A stretch of 64,000 nucleotides of DNA from PFJX01 sp044227325 (GTDB lineage Bacteria > Pseudomonadota > Gammaproteobacteria > Burkholderiales > Thiobacillaceae). This document shows, piece by piece, positions 25,819 to 34,988 of this stretch. How positions within the stretch are numbered: position 1 is the stretch's first letter; every line of letters begins with the position of its first letter. The stretch is taken from NCBI GenBank assembly GCA_044227325.1, contig JBGAFI010000003.1, positions 186,001 through 250,000 on the forward strand, read 5' to 3'. Under the pieces are notes generated by a model. It made no database searches. It saw only the letters and a program-made list of their open reading frames with translations, and was not told the origin of the DNA. A program made the position numbers and the translations under genes.

Positions 25819-26568
25819 TCATCCCCGCGCGCAAACCGGGCAGCCCGGATCCTTGGGCAGCTTCATGGTCTGCCATTCCATGGCGCCCGCGTCGAACAGG
25901 ACCAGCTTGCCGGCCAACGGGCTGGGCGTGCCCAGCAGCAGGCGGATGGCCTCGCCGGCCTGGAGCGTGCCCACCATGCCGGTGAGGGGCGCGAACACGC
26001 CCATGGTGGCGCAGCGTTCCTCATCCTCGGCCTGGGTGTCGGGAAACAGGCAGTGGTAGCAGGGGGAATCGTCCCGCCTGAGGTCGAACACAGCGAGCTG
26101 GCCGGCGAAGCGGATCGCCGCGCCGCTCACCAGGGGTTTGCGTTGGGCGACGCAGGCCTTGTTCACCGCGTGGCGGGTGGCGAAGTTGTCGCAGGCGTCC
26201 ACCACCACATCGGCGGCGGCCACCCGATCCACGAGTTCCTGCTCGTACACCCGGTGTTCGACGGGAATGACCCGGCAGTCCGGGTTGATCTCGGCCAGCG
26301 CCCGGCGGGCGGATTCCGCCTTGTTGACGCCCACGGTGGCCTCCCGGTGCACGATCTGGCGTTGCAGGTTGGTCAGGTCCACGCTGTCGCCATCGCAGAT
26401 CGTGAGGCGCCCGACGCCGGCCGAGGCCAGGTACAGGGCGGCCGGCGAGCCCAGTCCGCCCGCGCCGATGAGCAGGACATGGCCCTTGAGCAGCTTCTCC
26501 TGGCCGGCCAGATCGATCTGGGGCAGCAGGATGTGCCGGCTGTAGCGGATGAGTTGGCGGTCGTCCAT
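25819..26568 (-). CDS. MoeB/ThiF-like sulfur-carrier adenylyltransferase
   Basis: A 249-residue E1-like enzyme that adenylates the C-terminal Gly-Gly of a MoaD/ThiS-type carrier. It has the start MDDRQLIRYSRHILLPQID, the nucleotide loop LIGAGGLGSPAALYLA, the Arg-finger/QRQIVH region, the DACDNFATRHAVN motif and two CxxC zinc pairs (CYHC near 175, CPVC at the C-terminus). The ATG shares one base with the moeA stop. Within the tungsten cluster its likely partner is the MoaD-like carrier at 30804-31055, for tungstopterin dithiolene formation (inference). Confidence 0.9.
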   Translation of the reverse strand: MDDRQLIRYSRHILLPQIDLAGQEKLLKGHVLLIGAGGLGSPAALYLASAGVGRLTICDGDSVDLTNLQRQIVHREATVGVNKAESARRALAEINPDCRVIPVEHRVYEQELVDRVAAADVVVDACDNFATRHAVNKACVAQRKPLVSGAAIRFAGQLAVFDLRRDDSPCYHCLFPDTQAEDEERCATMGVFAPLTGMVGTLQAGEAIRLLLGTPSPLAGKLVLFDAGAMEWQTMKLPKDPGCPVCARG

Positions 26569-27812
26569 CACATGAGTCCCTCGAAGGGTTGCACTTCCAC
26601 CCAGTCCCCCGCCGCGACGCTGCCGCCGTCCTCGGGCAGGACGATGAAGCAGTTGGCGTCGGCCATGGAGCGCAGCACGCCGGAACCCTGGTTGCCGGAG
26701 AGCTTCACCTTCCACTCACCGTTGTCCCGGAACAGCACGCCGCGAGGGAACTCGCGCCGGCCCGAGAGCTTGCGGATGGGCACGGCGCTGGGCACCCGGA
26801 AGGCGGGCCGGGCCGGCGGCGGGTCCACGCCCTGGAGCTTGACCAGCGCGTCCAGCACGATCTGGTAATAGCTCACCATCACCGCCACCGGATTCCCCGG
26901 CAGGCCGAACAGCCAAGCCTTGCCCAGCCGGCCGAAGGCCATGGGGCGGCCCGGCTTGATGTCGATCTTCCAGAAGCGCACCTCGCCCAGGCGCGCCATG
27001 ATGTCCTTGACGAAGTCCGCCTCGCCCACGGAGACGCCGCCCGTGGTGAAGATGGCGTCCGCCTGGGCGGCGGCCTCGGCGAAGGCTTGCTCCATCGCCG
27101 CCGGATCGTCCCTCACCACGCCCATGTCGAGAATGTCCACGCCCAGTTGGGTGAGCGCGCCGAACAGGGTGTAGCGGTTGCTGTCGTAGACCTCGCCCGG
27201 CGCCAAGGGGCGGCCGATGGAAGCCAGCTCGTCGCCGGTGGAGAAGAAGGCGACGCGCGGACGGCGTCGCACCGTGACCTCCGCGAAGCCCAGGGAGGCC
27301 ATGAGGCCCAGTTCCGACGGACCGATCTTCTTGCCGGCGGCCAAGGCGGGTTTGCCGGCGGCCAGGTCCTCGCCGGCCCGGCGCACGTTCTGGCCGGGCG
27401 TCCGCGCGGCGGGCAGGATGACGTGCTCGTCGTCCAGCCGGGCCGCCTCCTGCACCACCACCGAGTCCGCGCCCCGGGGCAGCACCGCGCCGGTCATCAC
27501 CCGCACCGCCTGGCCCGCGCCCACCGTGCCGGAGAAGGCGCCGCCCGCGTAGGCGGTGCCGACGACGGCCAGGCGGTTCTCGGCGCCGGCCAGGTCTTCC
27601 GCGCGCACGGCGTAACCGTCCATGGCCGAGTTGTCGTGGGCGGGCACGTCGAAGGGGGCGACCATGTCCCGCAGCAGCACCCGGCCCAGGGCGGCGCGGA
27701 TGGGCACCGTCTCCCAGCCCTCGACGGCGGCAACGGAGGACAGCAGGATGTCGCGGGCCTGGGCGACGGAGAGGGCGGTCTCAGCGCCGCCGCAGCCGGT
27801 GGGGTCGGTCAT
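26568..27812 (-). CDS. MoeA-like metal insertase of the tungsten cluster (second copy)
   Basis: A 414-residue MoeA-family protein with the usual domains: DVPAHDNSAMDGYAVRAED, VAFFSTGDELASIG, YDSNRYTLFGALTQLG, FTTGGVSVGEADFV and GLPGNPVAVMVSYYQ. It differs throughout from the first MoeA at 21667-22890. Placement next to tungstate transport genes and the AOR subunits suggests that it inserts tungsten rather than molybdenum; that specificity cannot be proved from sequence. The start at 27812 has AGGA seven bases upstream. Confidence 0.9.
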   Translation of the reverse strand: MTDPTGCGGAETALSVAQARDILLSSVAAVEGWETVPIRAALGRVLLRDMVAPFDVPAHDNSAMDGYAVRAEDLAGAENRLAVVGTAYAGGAFSGTVGAGQAVRVMTGAVLPRGADSVVVQEAARLDDEHVILPAARTPGQNVRRAGEDLAAGKPALAAGKKIGPSELGLMASLGFAEVTVRRRPRVAFFSTGDELASIGRPLAPGEVYDSNRYTLFGALTQLGVDILDMGVVRDDPAAMEQAFAEAAAQADAIFTTGGVSVGEADFVKDIMARLGEVRFWKIDIKPGRPMAFGRLGKAWLFGLPGNPVAVMVSYYQIVLDALVKLQGVDPPPARPAFRVPSAVPIRKLSGRREFPRGVLFRDNGEWKVKLSGNQGSGVLRSMADANCFIVLPEDGGSVAAGDWVEVQPFEGLM

Positions 27813-27849
27813 GATGGAGTCCTGTAAGCAAGGATGATTGGGCATTGAA

Positions 27850-27942
27850 CCCCCCTTTGAAAAAGGGGGGCAGGGGGGATTCGTCGGTTCTGGCAAGTTA
27901 TCGTTGTCGAAATCCCCCTCAATCCCCCTTTTGCAAAGGGGG
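27850..27942. repeat. Paired C/G palindrome, copy 1 (moeA-tupA junction)
   Basis: Two hairpins, CCCCCCTTT...AAAGGGGGG (27850-27870) and CCCCCTTTTGCAAAGGGGG (27924-27942), are joined by GGGGGGATT and AATCCCCC arms that are themselves complementary, so the whole unit folds into one clover-like structure. Other copies are at 29537, 32375 and 63394. Confidence 0.85.
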
Positions 27943-27989
27943 AGGCGGGCGCGGGAAGGTTGTGGCGGTTCACCCGATTCCCGCCTGGC

Positions 27990-28774
27990 TCACTTCGCCG
28001 CGTCCGGGAAGAACAACTGCTCGCCGTTGATCTTGTAGTCGGCGATGGCGGCCTGGCCTTCGGCGCTGGTGATCCAGGCGATGAACTTCATGCCCGCGTC
28101 TTTCTTCACGTGCGGATGCCTGGCCGGATTCACCAGCATGACGCCGTAGGGGTTGAACATCCTGCGGTCGCCGGCGAAGACGATTTCCAGGTCCTGGCGA
28201 TTCTTGAAGGAGAGCCAGGTGCCCCGGTCGGACAGGGTGTAGGCGCCCAGGGCGGCGGACATGTTGAGGGTGGGCCCCATGCCGGAACCGGCTTCCTTGT
28301 AGCCCTGCGATGCCTTCGGATCGACGCCGGCGGCTTTCCAGAAGCGCAGTTCCGCCGCGTTGGTGCCGCTGCGGTCGCCCCGGGAGACGAAGGGCGCGCC
28401 GCTGGCGGCGATGCGCTTGAAGGCGTCGCTGGCGTCGCTCGCCGTCTTGACCTTGGCCGGATCGGCTTTCGGCCCCACCAGCACGAAATCGTTGTACATC
28501 ACGTCGCGCCGCTCGACGCCGTAGCCTTCCGCGACGAACTTGTCCTCGGCGGGCCGGTCGTGCACCAGCAGCACGTCGGCGTCGCCGCGCCGGCCGGTAT
28601 CCAGGGCCTGGCCGGTGCCCTGGGCCACCACTTTCACCTGGATGCCGGTCTTCTCGGTGAACTTGGGCAGGATGAAGCCGAACAGGCCGGACTGCTGGGT
28701 GGAGGTGGTGGAGGCCACCACGATGTCCTCCGCGAGCGCGGAAGCGGCCAGCAGCAGGCCGGCGGCGGCGGGGA

Positions 28775-28799
<25 letters not shown>
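27990..28799 (-). CDS. tupA: Tungstate ABC transporter, periplasmic binding protein
   Basis: A 269-residue solute-binding protein with a signal peptide (cleavage after ALAED-like site near residue 23). The mature protein starts with the TTST motif (VVASTTSTQQSGLFG) that characterises the TupA/WtpA-type oxyanion binders, followed by DVLLVHDRPAEDKFV and SRGDRSGTN. TupA proteins bind tungstate far more tightly than molybdate. The start overlaps the end of tupC by 25 bases. Confidence 0.93.
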
Positions 28800-29494
<695 letters not shown>

Positions 29495-29536
29495 GATCAA
29501 CCTATCCCTGGGCAACAAAGGCCCGGATCCTTGGAC

Positions 29537-29651
29537 ATCCCCCTTTGAAAAAGGGAGAAGGAGGGGGATTTCGACCAAGCCCGCATGTCCACGGCCGACG
29601 AATCCCCCCTGGCCCCCTTTATCCCCGCATGGGGGCTTTTGCAAAGGGGGG
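29537..29651. repeat. Paired C/G palindrome, copy 2 (tupB-tupC junction)
   Basis: Arms ATCCCCCTTTGAAAAAGGG at 29538 and CCCCC...GGGGG up to 29651. The second hairpin carries an extra dyad (CCCCGCATGGGG), making this the longest copy. It lies in the 195-base gap between tupB and tupC and could split or protect the transcript. Confidence 0.8.
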
Positions 29652-29689
29652 AAAAGGGATGCGGGGCCAACTGGGGGCGGATTGTCATT

Positions 29690-30385
29690 TCAACCATACT
29701 TCCGCATGGCCCACTGCCGCAGCCCGTGGGCCAGGGCGTTGAGTCCCAGCACCAGGCCGATCAGCACCACGCCCAGGGCGATGGACAGGGGCAGGTCGCC
29801 CTTCGCGGTTTCCAGGGCGATGGCGGTGGTCATGACCCGGGTGAAGCCCTCGATGTTGCCGCCCACGATCATCACCGCGCCCACTTCCGAGATGGCGCGC
29901 CCCAGACCGGCCAGCACCGCCACCACCAGGGAGAAGCGGCAGTCGAACAGCAGGGTGGAGACGCTCTGGCGGCGCGAAAAACCGAAGGCGGCGAGTTCGA
30001 CGGCATAGTCGCGCCAGGCGTCCTCCACGATCTGGCGCGCCAGGGCGGCGATGAGGGGCGTCACCAGCAGGGTCTGGGCGGCGATCATGGCGCTCGGGGT
30101 GAACAGCAGGCCGAGTTCGCCCAGAGGGCCGGAGCGGGACAGCATCAGGTAGACGATGACTCCCAGCACCACCGAGGGCAGGCCCATCATGGCGTTGAGG
30201 AAGACGGTGACACTGGCGCGGCCGGGAAAGCGGGCCACCGCCACCCAGGCGCCCAGGGGCAGGCCCAGCAGCGTGCCCAGGGCCACGGCGGCCAGGCTGA
30301 CCCGCAGGGACAGGCCGACGATGGCCAGCACCTGGGCGTCGAAGCCGCGCAGCAGGGAGAAGGCGTCCAGCAGGGTGGGGAGCAT
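29690..30385 (-). CDS. tupB: Tungstate ABC transporter, permease
   Basis: A 231-residue inner-membrane permease with about five helices and the EAA-type cytoplasmic loop (AVELAAFGFSRRQSVSTLLF) that docks the ATPase. It transports tungstate delivered by TupA. The gene order here, tupB-tupC-tupA, differs from the common tupA-tupB-tupC. The ribosome site is poor. Confidence 0.92.
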   Translation of the reverse strand: MLPTLLDAFSLLRGFDAQVLAIVGLSLRVSLAAVALGTLLGLPLGAWVAVARFPGRASVTVFLNAMMGLPSVVLGVIVYLMLSRSGPLGELGLLFTPSAMIAAQTLLVTPLIAALARQIVEDAWRDYAVELAAFGFSRRQSVSTLLFDCRFSLVVAVLAGLGRAISEVGAVMIVGGNIEGFTRVMTTAIALETAKGDLPLSIALGVVLIGLVLGLNALAHGLRQWAMRKYG

Positions 30386-30505
30386 GGAGGTGGATTATGG
30401 CGGTTGTTCGCTCGGCCGGGCTCGCGGGCTTCCCGCCTCCAGCCCCACCCCGGCTTGCGGGGGGCGCGGCAGCGCGGGAGAGGGAAGCCGTCAGCGTCCC
30501 ATCGA

Positions 30506-30811
30506 CTAGCCTCCGCCGCGCTGCATGGCCAGATCCATGTGCCGGAGCATGCGTTGCCGGGCTTCGGCATCGCCGGCCAGGAAGCGGATGCGGGCGGTGA
30601 GGGTGGGCAGGCGCAACAGGGCGATGACCCGGTCGGGACCGGGGGTGAGCGAGACGGCCATTAGGGTGTCGCCGTCTTCTACCCGGAATTCCAGCGGGCC
30701 GCCGGAAAGGCCCCGGGGAAACGCGTTGCGCAGCCCGTGGGCGAATTCCTCCGGGGTGGCGGAGACTTCCCGCGCCAATTCCTCCGGGACCGGGCCGGTC
30801 AGGTCAACCAC
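30506..30811 (-). CDS. Small conserved-context protein of the AOR cluster, unknown
   Basis: A predicted 101-residue soluble, charged protein. Its GTG start overlaps the 3' end of the MoaD-like gene by 8 bases, so the two should be made together. It has no cysteines, no membrane segment and no motif I recognise. Position suggests a role in tungsten cofactor delivery or AOR maturation (inference from context only). Confidence 0.75.
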   Translation of the reverse strand: MVDLTGPVPEELAREVSATPEEFAHGLRNAFPRGLSGGPLEFRVEDGDTLMAVSLTPGPDRVIALLRLPTLTARIRFLAGDAEARQRMLRHMDLAMQRGGG

Positions 30812-31055
30812 CGGCGATGGGCGGCCACACCGCCAACTGGTCTCCCGCGCTCAGTTGTCGGGTCGGGCGCTCGCCGGGCGCCACGTAGACGCCGTTGACC
30901 AGCACCAGGTGGACCAGGCGCTCGGGCAACTGGAAGCGTTTCAGGATATCGGCCACCGATTCGTCGGCCCCGGCTTCCAGTTCCACCCGGTTGTCCAGGC
31001 TGCCGGGGGGCAGGTAGTCGGACAGGCTGGCGAAGAGTTTCAGGGTGACCCGCAT
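30804..31055 (-). CDS. MoaD-like sulfur carrier protein
   Basis: An 83-residue beta-grasp ubiquitin-like protein (MRVTLKLFASLSDYLPPG) ending in PPIAGG; the C-terminal Gly-Gly is the site for adenylation and thiocarboxylation. In molybdopterin synthesis such a protein supplies the dithiolene sulfurs. It lies three bases after aorC, so a dedicated carrier for the tungsten cofactor is likely; the general moaD would be elsewhere. Confidence 0.9.
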   Translation of the reverse strand: MRVTLKLFASLSDYLPPGSLDNRVELEAGADESVADILKRFQLPERLVHLVLVNGVYVAPGERPTRQLSAGDQLAVWPPIAGG

Positions 31056-31058
31056 CGT

Positions 31059-32318
31059 TCAATGCACCAGGGCGACGGGTTGCTGGCTGCACGCCACATA
31101 GGCTTCCGGGAAGCGCAAGGGCGCTTCCGCCAACACCTTCTTCCAGCGGCCCAGTTTCGTGCGGTTCTGGATCAGGCCGCGCAGCACGCCCACATGCTGG
31201 GTGAGGCCGATGGATGTGGCGCCGATCAGCACGTCGCCCTGGAATTGCAGGCTGAGATAGCGGTGATGGTCCTTGTCCACCAGCTCCACGCCGTCCTTTT
31301 CCTCGGTGCCCCACCATTGGCCGAAGGAGGAGGAGATCAGGCCCAGGGTGTCGAGCACGTTGATGGCCAGCACGCCGGGCAGCTTCACGTTCTGGCCCGC
31401 CATGTTGAGGGCGGCGACGCGGGCCTGGTCGGCGGCGTTGGGCTGGATCGCGGAGACCAGATGGGCGCCGGTGAACAGGTCCGGCGCCTCGGCCACGTCG
31501 CCGGCGGCGTAGATGCCGAGCACCGAGGTTTCCATGCGCTCGTTGACCAGCACGCCCTTGGCCACGTGCACCGGGGTCGCTTCCAGGAACCCGACGTTGG
31601 GCACCACGCCGGCGGCGACGATGAGCAGGTCGCAGGGCAGGGTTTCGCCGGTGGTCAGTTTGACCAGCAAGGGGGAATCTGTGCCGGCGTCGATGCGGTC
31701 CACGCCGGCCTTGGTGCGGACCTTGATGCCCTTGGCTTCCACCCACTCCCGGATCATGTTGCCGGCGGCGGGGGTCATCATGCGCGGCACCATGCGGTCG
31801 CCCATTTCCACCACGGTCAGGTCCACGCCCCGTTCGGAGAGGGCTTCCATGATGATGCAGCCGATGAAGCCGGCGCCCAGTTGCACCACCTTGCCGCCCT
31901 TCTTCGCCAGGCCGGCGATGGCGCGGGCGTCCTCCAGGGTCCAGCAGGTCTGCACCTGGGGCAGGTCGATGCCGGGGATGGGCGGGCGCATGGGGTGGGA
32001 GCCGGTGGCCACCAGCAGGCGGTCATACTGCTCCCGGCTCCCGTCGTGGAACAGCACGCTCTTCTGATCGGTATCCAGCGCCACGGCGCGGCCGTGCCGC
32101 TGGTCGATGCGCAGCTTGGCGAAATGGTCGGCGCTCTTGCGCAGATAGGTGCCGGATTCGTCGATGTTGCCTTCCAGCAGGTAGGGAATCGCCATGCGGG
32201 AATAGGGCGGCTCGGGCTCGCTGCCGGCCATGACGATCTCGCCGGCCGGATCGGCTTTGCGCAGGGTTTCGGCGGCGATGACGCCGGTGGGGCCGTTGCC
32301 CAGGATGAGGTATTTCAT
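31059..32318 (-). CDS. aorC: FAD-dependent NAD(P)H oxidoreductase subunit of aldehyde oxidoreductase
   Basis: A 419-residue pyridine-nucleotide-disulfide-type flavoprotein. The FAD loop is LILGNGPTGVIAAETL at the N-terminus, the NAD loop VVQLGAGFIGCIIMEAL near residue 145 and the second FAD motif GIYAAGDVAEAP near 275. No redox-active CxxxxC is present, so it should pass electrons directly between FAD and NAD. In the Aromatoleum-type AOR this subunit couples aldehyde oxidation to NAD reduction. It is separated from aorB by a repeat unit. Confidence 0.9.
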   Translation of the reverse strand: MKYLILGNGPTGVIAAETLRKADPAGEIVMAGSEPEPPYSRMAIPYLLEGNIDESGTYLRKSADHFAKLRIDQRHGRAVALDTDQKSVLFHDGSREQYDRLLVATGSHPMRPPIPGIDLPQVQTCWTLEDARAIAGLAKKGGKVVQLGAGFIGCIIMEALSERGVDLTVVEMGDRMVPRMMTPAAGNMIREWVEAKGIKVRTKAGVDRIDAGTDSPLLVKLTTGETLPCDLLIVAAGVVPNVGFLEATPVHVAKGVLVNERMETSVLGIYAAGDVAEAPDLFTGAHLVSAIQPNAADQARVAALNMAGQNVKLPGVLAINVLDTLGLISSSFGQWWGTEEKDGVELVDKDHHRYLSLQFQGDVLIGATSIGLTQHVGVLRGLIQNRTKLGRWKKVLAEAPLRFPEAYVACSQQPVALVH

Positions 32319-32374
32319 GGGGAGTCCTCGGAAGGATGGCCCGGCGAACCGGCCAGCGTTTGGCCGGGCGCGCA

Positions 32375-32475
32375 TCCCCCCCTTTGGCAAAGGGGGGTTA
32401 GGGGGGATTCAACTTGGGCGGGATGGGGAAGCGGCGGGGAAATCCCCCCCGGCCCCCCTTTTCCAATGGGGGGAG
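32375..32475. repeat. Paired C/G palindrome, copy 3 (aorB-aorC junction)
   Basis: Hairpins CCCCCCCTTTGGCAAAGGGGGG (split over 32376-32397) and CCCCCCTTTTCCAATGGGGGG (ending 32473), joined by GGGGGGATT and AATCCCCCC arms. It occupies most of the 237-base gap between aorB and aorC; nothing else is seen in the rest of that gap. Confidence 0.85.
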
Positions 32476-32555
32476 AAAAGCGGGATGTCTGGGATGGGGA
32501 GTTCACGCTGGGTGCGGTGATCCGCCCGCGCCGACAGGCCCGGGCGGAGCAGGGC

Positions 32556-34403
32556 TTACAGCCCCAGCCGCTCCAGCGTGTCGGCCTTGGGCACGCCTTC
32601 CGTATCCCAGCCGCGCAGCTCGTAGTACTCCGGCAGCATCTCCGCCAGGCCGTTGACCAAGCCTTTAGCCGGTCCGGTCTTGGCGGGCTCGGTGGTCAGG
32701 CGCGGCGGCAGGTTGTCGTCGGCCTTGGAGAAGCCGGCGGCCAGATTGAACTGCTTTTCCATGTTCCAGATGCGCTCGCCCACCAGATTCAGCTTGTCCA
32801 GCGACCAGTCGCCCTCGCAGGCGGCCTGGATCTGGGGCTGGATGTCGGCCAGGCCCCAGGCGAAGCTGGTGAAGATGCAGATGCCGGCGGCGTCGAACAC
32901 GGACGTCGCATCCTGGAACGCCTTGACCAGGCCCGGCTTGCCCTCGGTGACCAGGGGGTCGGTCTTGACCGGGATGCCCAGCACTTCCGAGGCCACGGTA
33001 TAGCCGCGCAGGTGGCAGGCGCCCCGGTTGGAGGTGGCGTAGGCCAGGCCCATGCCCTGGATGCCACGGGAATCGTAGGCCGGGAACTCCTGGCTCTTCA
33101 CCGTCATGGACAGTTCGGGATGGCCGTACTTGGTGCACAGGCGCTTGGAGCCCTGGCCCAGTTCCTTGCCGAAGCCTTCGCCCTTGGCGGTCATTTCGGC
33201 CAGGGTGGCGAGGGCCTGGGCGGAGCCGAAGGGAATTTCCAGGCCGATCTGCTCCTTGCTGAGCACGCCCATGTCGTACAACTCCATGGCCGCGCCGACG
33301 GTGGCGCCGAAGGAGATCGGGTCCATGCCGACTTCGTTGCAGAGCAGGTTGGCGTATTGCAGGGCTTCCAGGTCGCCGACACCGTTGGCCGCGCCCAGGG
33401 CCCAGGCCGCCTCGTATTCCAGGCCGCCGGAGGCGCCCCAGTATTCCGGCTTGTTGACCACGGTGAAGTGGTTCTGGTCGATCTGGGAGATGCGGCCGCA
33501 AGCGATGGTGCAGCCGAAGCAGGCGGCGTTGGTGACTAGATGGGGCTTTCCGTCGGTGGGCCGCTTCTCGTACATGGCCTCGGCGGAAATCTTGCCGGCG
33601 GACTCGAACTGCACGTCCCGATGGTTGCGGGTGGGCAGGGCGCCGATCTCGTTGATCACGTTCATCAGCACCTGGGTGCCGTACTTGGGCAGGCCGGCGC
33701 CGGTGACGCCGTTCTCGGCGAGGATTTTCTTTTTCTCTGTGGTGACTTTCAGGAATTCCGGGAAGTCCTTGATGCCGGAAAGCCCCTGGGTGCCCCGGAT
33801 CGCCACCGCCTTCAGGTTCTTCGAGCCCATGACCGCGCCGACGCCGGAACGGCCGGCGGCCCGATGCAGGTCGTTCACCACGCAGGCATAGAGCACCGCG
33901 TTCTCGCCCGCCTGGCCGATGGAGGAGATGCGGATCTGCGGGTCCTGGTGGGCGGCCTTGATCGCCTCCTCGGTGTGCCATGTGGAGGTGCCCCACAGGT
34001 GGGCGGCGTCGCGCAACTCGGCTTGGTCGTTCTCAAGATAGAGGTAGACCGGCTTCGGCGACTTGCCTTCGAAGATGATCATGTCCCAGCCGGCGAACTT
34101 CATCTCGGCGCCGAAGAAGCCGCCCGAGTTGGAGCAGGCGATGGCGCCGGTCAGCGGCCCCTTGGTGACCACCGTGTAGCGGCCGCCGGTGGAGGCCATG
34201 GTGCCGGTCAGCGGCCCGGTGGCCATGATGAGCTTGTTGTCGGGGGAGAGCGGATCCACCTTGGGATCGATCTCTTCCACCAGGTATTTGCTGGCCAGGC
34301 CCCGGGAACCCAGGTAGTCCATGGCCCATTCCATGTTGAGGGGTTCCGGCGCGCAGGTGCCGGCGCTCAGGTTCACGCGCAGGATTTTTCTGTTCCAAGC
34401 CAT
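32556..34403 (-). CDS. aorB: Tungsten-containing aldehyde oxidoreductase, catalytic subunit
   Basis: A 615-residue member of the aldehyde:ferredoxin oxidoreductase family, which oxidises aldehydes to acids (and may reduce acids) at a bis-tungstopterin with one [4Fe-4S] cluster. Family features are the N-terminal domain with GPLTGTMASTGGRYTV and KGPLTGAIACSNSGGFFGAE near residues 63-100, AGRSGVGAVMGSKNLKAVA near 180, the cluster pattern CFGCTIAC (C-x2-C-x3-C) near 294 and a further Cys near 500. Together with AorA and AorC it matches the three-subunit NAD-linked AOR of Aromatoleum rather than the ferredoxin-only archaeal enzymes. Natural substrate unknown; aromatic or aliphatic aldehyde detoxification is plausible. 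Confidence 0.95.
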   Translation of the reverse strand: MAWNRKILRVNLSAGTCAPEPLNMEWAMDYLGSRGLASKYLVEEIDPKVDPLSPDNKLIMATGPLTGTMASTGGRYTVVTKGPLTGAIACSNSGGFFGAEMKFAGWDMIIFEGKSPKPVYLYLENDQAELRDAAHLWGTSTWHTEEAIKAAHQDPQIRISSIGQAGENAVLYACVVNDLHRAAGRSGVGAVMGSKNLKAVAIRGTQGLSGIKDFPEFLKVTTEKKKILAENGVTGAGLPKYGTQVLMNVINEIGALPTRNHRDVQFESAGKISAEAMYEKRPTDGKPHLVTNAACFGCTIACGRISQIDQNHFTVVNKPEYWGASGGLEYEAAWALGAANGVGDLEALQYANLLCNEVGMDPISFGATVGAAMELYDMGVLSKEQIGLEIPFGSAQALATLAEMTAKGEGFGKELGQGSKRLCTKYGHPELSMTVKSQEFPAYDSRGIQGMGLAYATSNRGACHLRGYTVASEVLGIPVKTDPLVTEGKPGLVKAFQDATSVFDAAGICIFTSFAWGLADIQPQIQAACEGDWSLDKLNLVGERIWNMEKQFNLAAGFSKADDNLPPRLTTEPAKTGPAKGLVNGLAEMLPEYYELRGWDTEGVPKADTLERLGL

Positions 34404-34415
34404 GATCGTCTCCTC

Positions 34416-34886
34416 TCAAAGCACCGCGGCGTTGGCGCGGCCGGCCCAGGCGCGCATCCGGTCGAGACCGGTCCAGTCGGCGTCCACATAGGTGATGGCG
34501 CCGGTCGGGCAGGCCTTGGCGCATTCGGGATCGCCGCCGCACAGATCGCATTTCTGCACCTTGCCCACGTCGGCCATGTAATTGATGGTGCCGAACGGGC
34601 AGGCGATGGTGCACACCTTGCAGCCCACGCAGGTGGCTTCCAGCACGTATTTCGCGCCGGTCAGGGCATCCATCTTGATGGCTTCCACCGGGCAGGAATG
34701 CATGCACCAGGCCTCCGAACACTGGGTGCAGGTGTAGGGCACCTTGCGCCCCTCGTGCTCGAAGCTGAACACCTTGATGCGGGACTTGGACGGATTGATG
34801 GACCCGGTGTGCTCGTATGAGCAGGCCATCTCGCACTGCAGGCATCCGGTGCATTTCACCGGATCGATATATAGCGACTTCTGCAT
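34416..34886 (-). CDS. aorA: Polyferredoxin-like electron transfer subunit of aldehyde oxidoreductase
   Basis: A 156-residue iron-sulfur protein with cysteines for four [4Fe-4S] clusters, in groups CTGCLQCEMAC (about 12), CTQCSEAWCMHSCP (about 53), CVGCKVCTIACP (about 86) and CDLCGGDPECAKACP (about 113). This spacing is the DMSO-reductase-B/HycB-like arrangement. It should relay electrons between AorB and the FAD subunit AorC. GAGGAGG lies before the ATG. It is the first gene of the operon; only 102 bases separate it from the left end of the IS element. Confidence 0.93.
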   Translation of the reverse strand: MQKSLYIDPVKCTGCLQCEMACSYEHTGSINPSKSRIKVFSFEHEGRKVPYTCTQCSEAWCMHSCPVEAIKMDALTGAKYVLEATCVGCKVCTIACPFGTINYMADVGKVQKCDLCGGDPECAKACPTGAITYVDADWTGLDRMRAWAGRANAAVL

Positions 34887-34988
34887 GACTCCTCCTCGCA
34901 AACGGCAATATGAGTGAGGCTATTGGCGCGCCTCCGGGACCACACGCGGCGTGAGGTGGCCGCAAGATTTCCACGACGACTCCCTTCA

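Noticed and set aside
27838..28038. Short open frames across the C/G palindromes (for example proline/glycine-rich frames at 27838-28038)
   Set aside because: They translate repeat DNA, lack ribosome sites and are not conserved-looking.
30525..33539. 1004-codon plus-strand frame across the aor genes
   Set aside because: Antisense shadow; it reads through a repeat unit and intergenic gap as well as three real genes.
32556..34886. Class II benzoyl-CoA reductase BamBC instead of aldehyde oxidoreductase
   Set aside because: No further bam genes, and the FAD subunit plus transporter context fits the NAD-linked AOR; BamB belongs to strict anaerobes.
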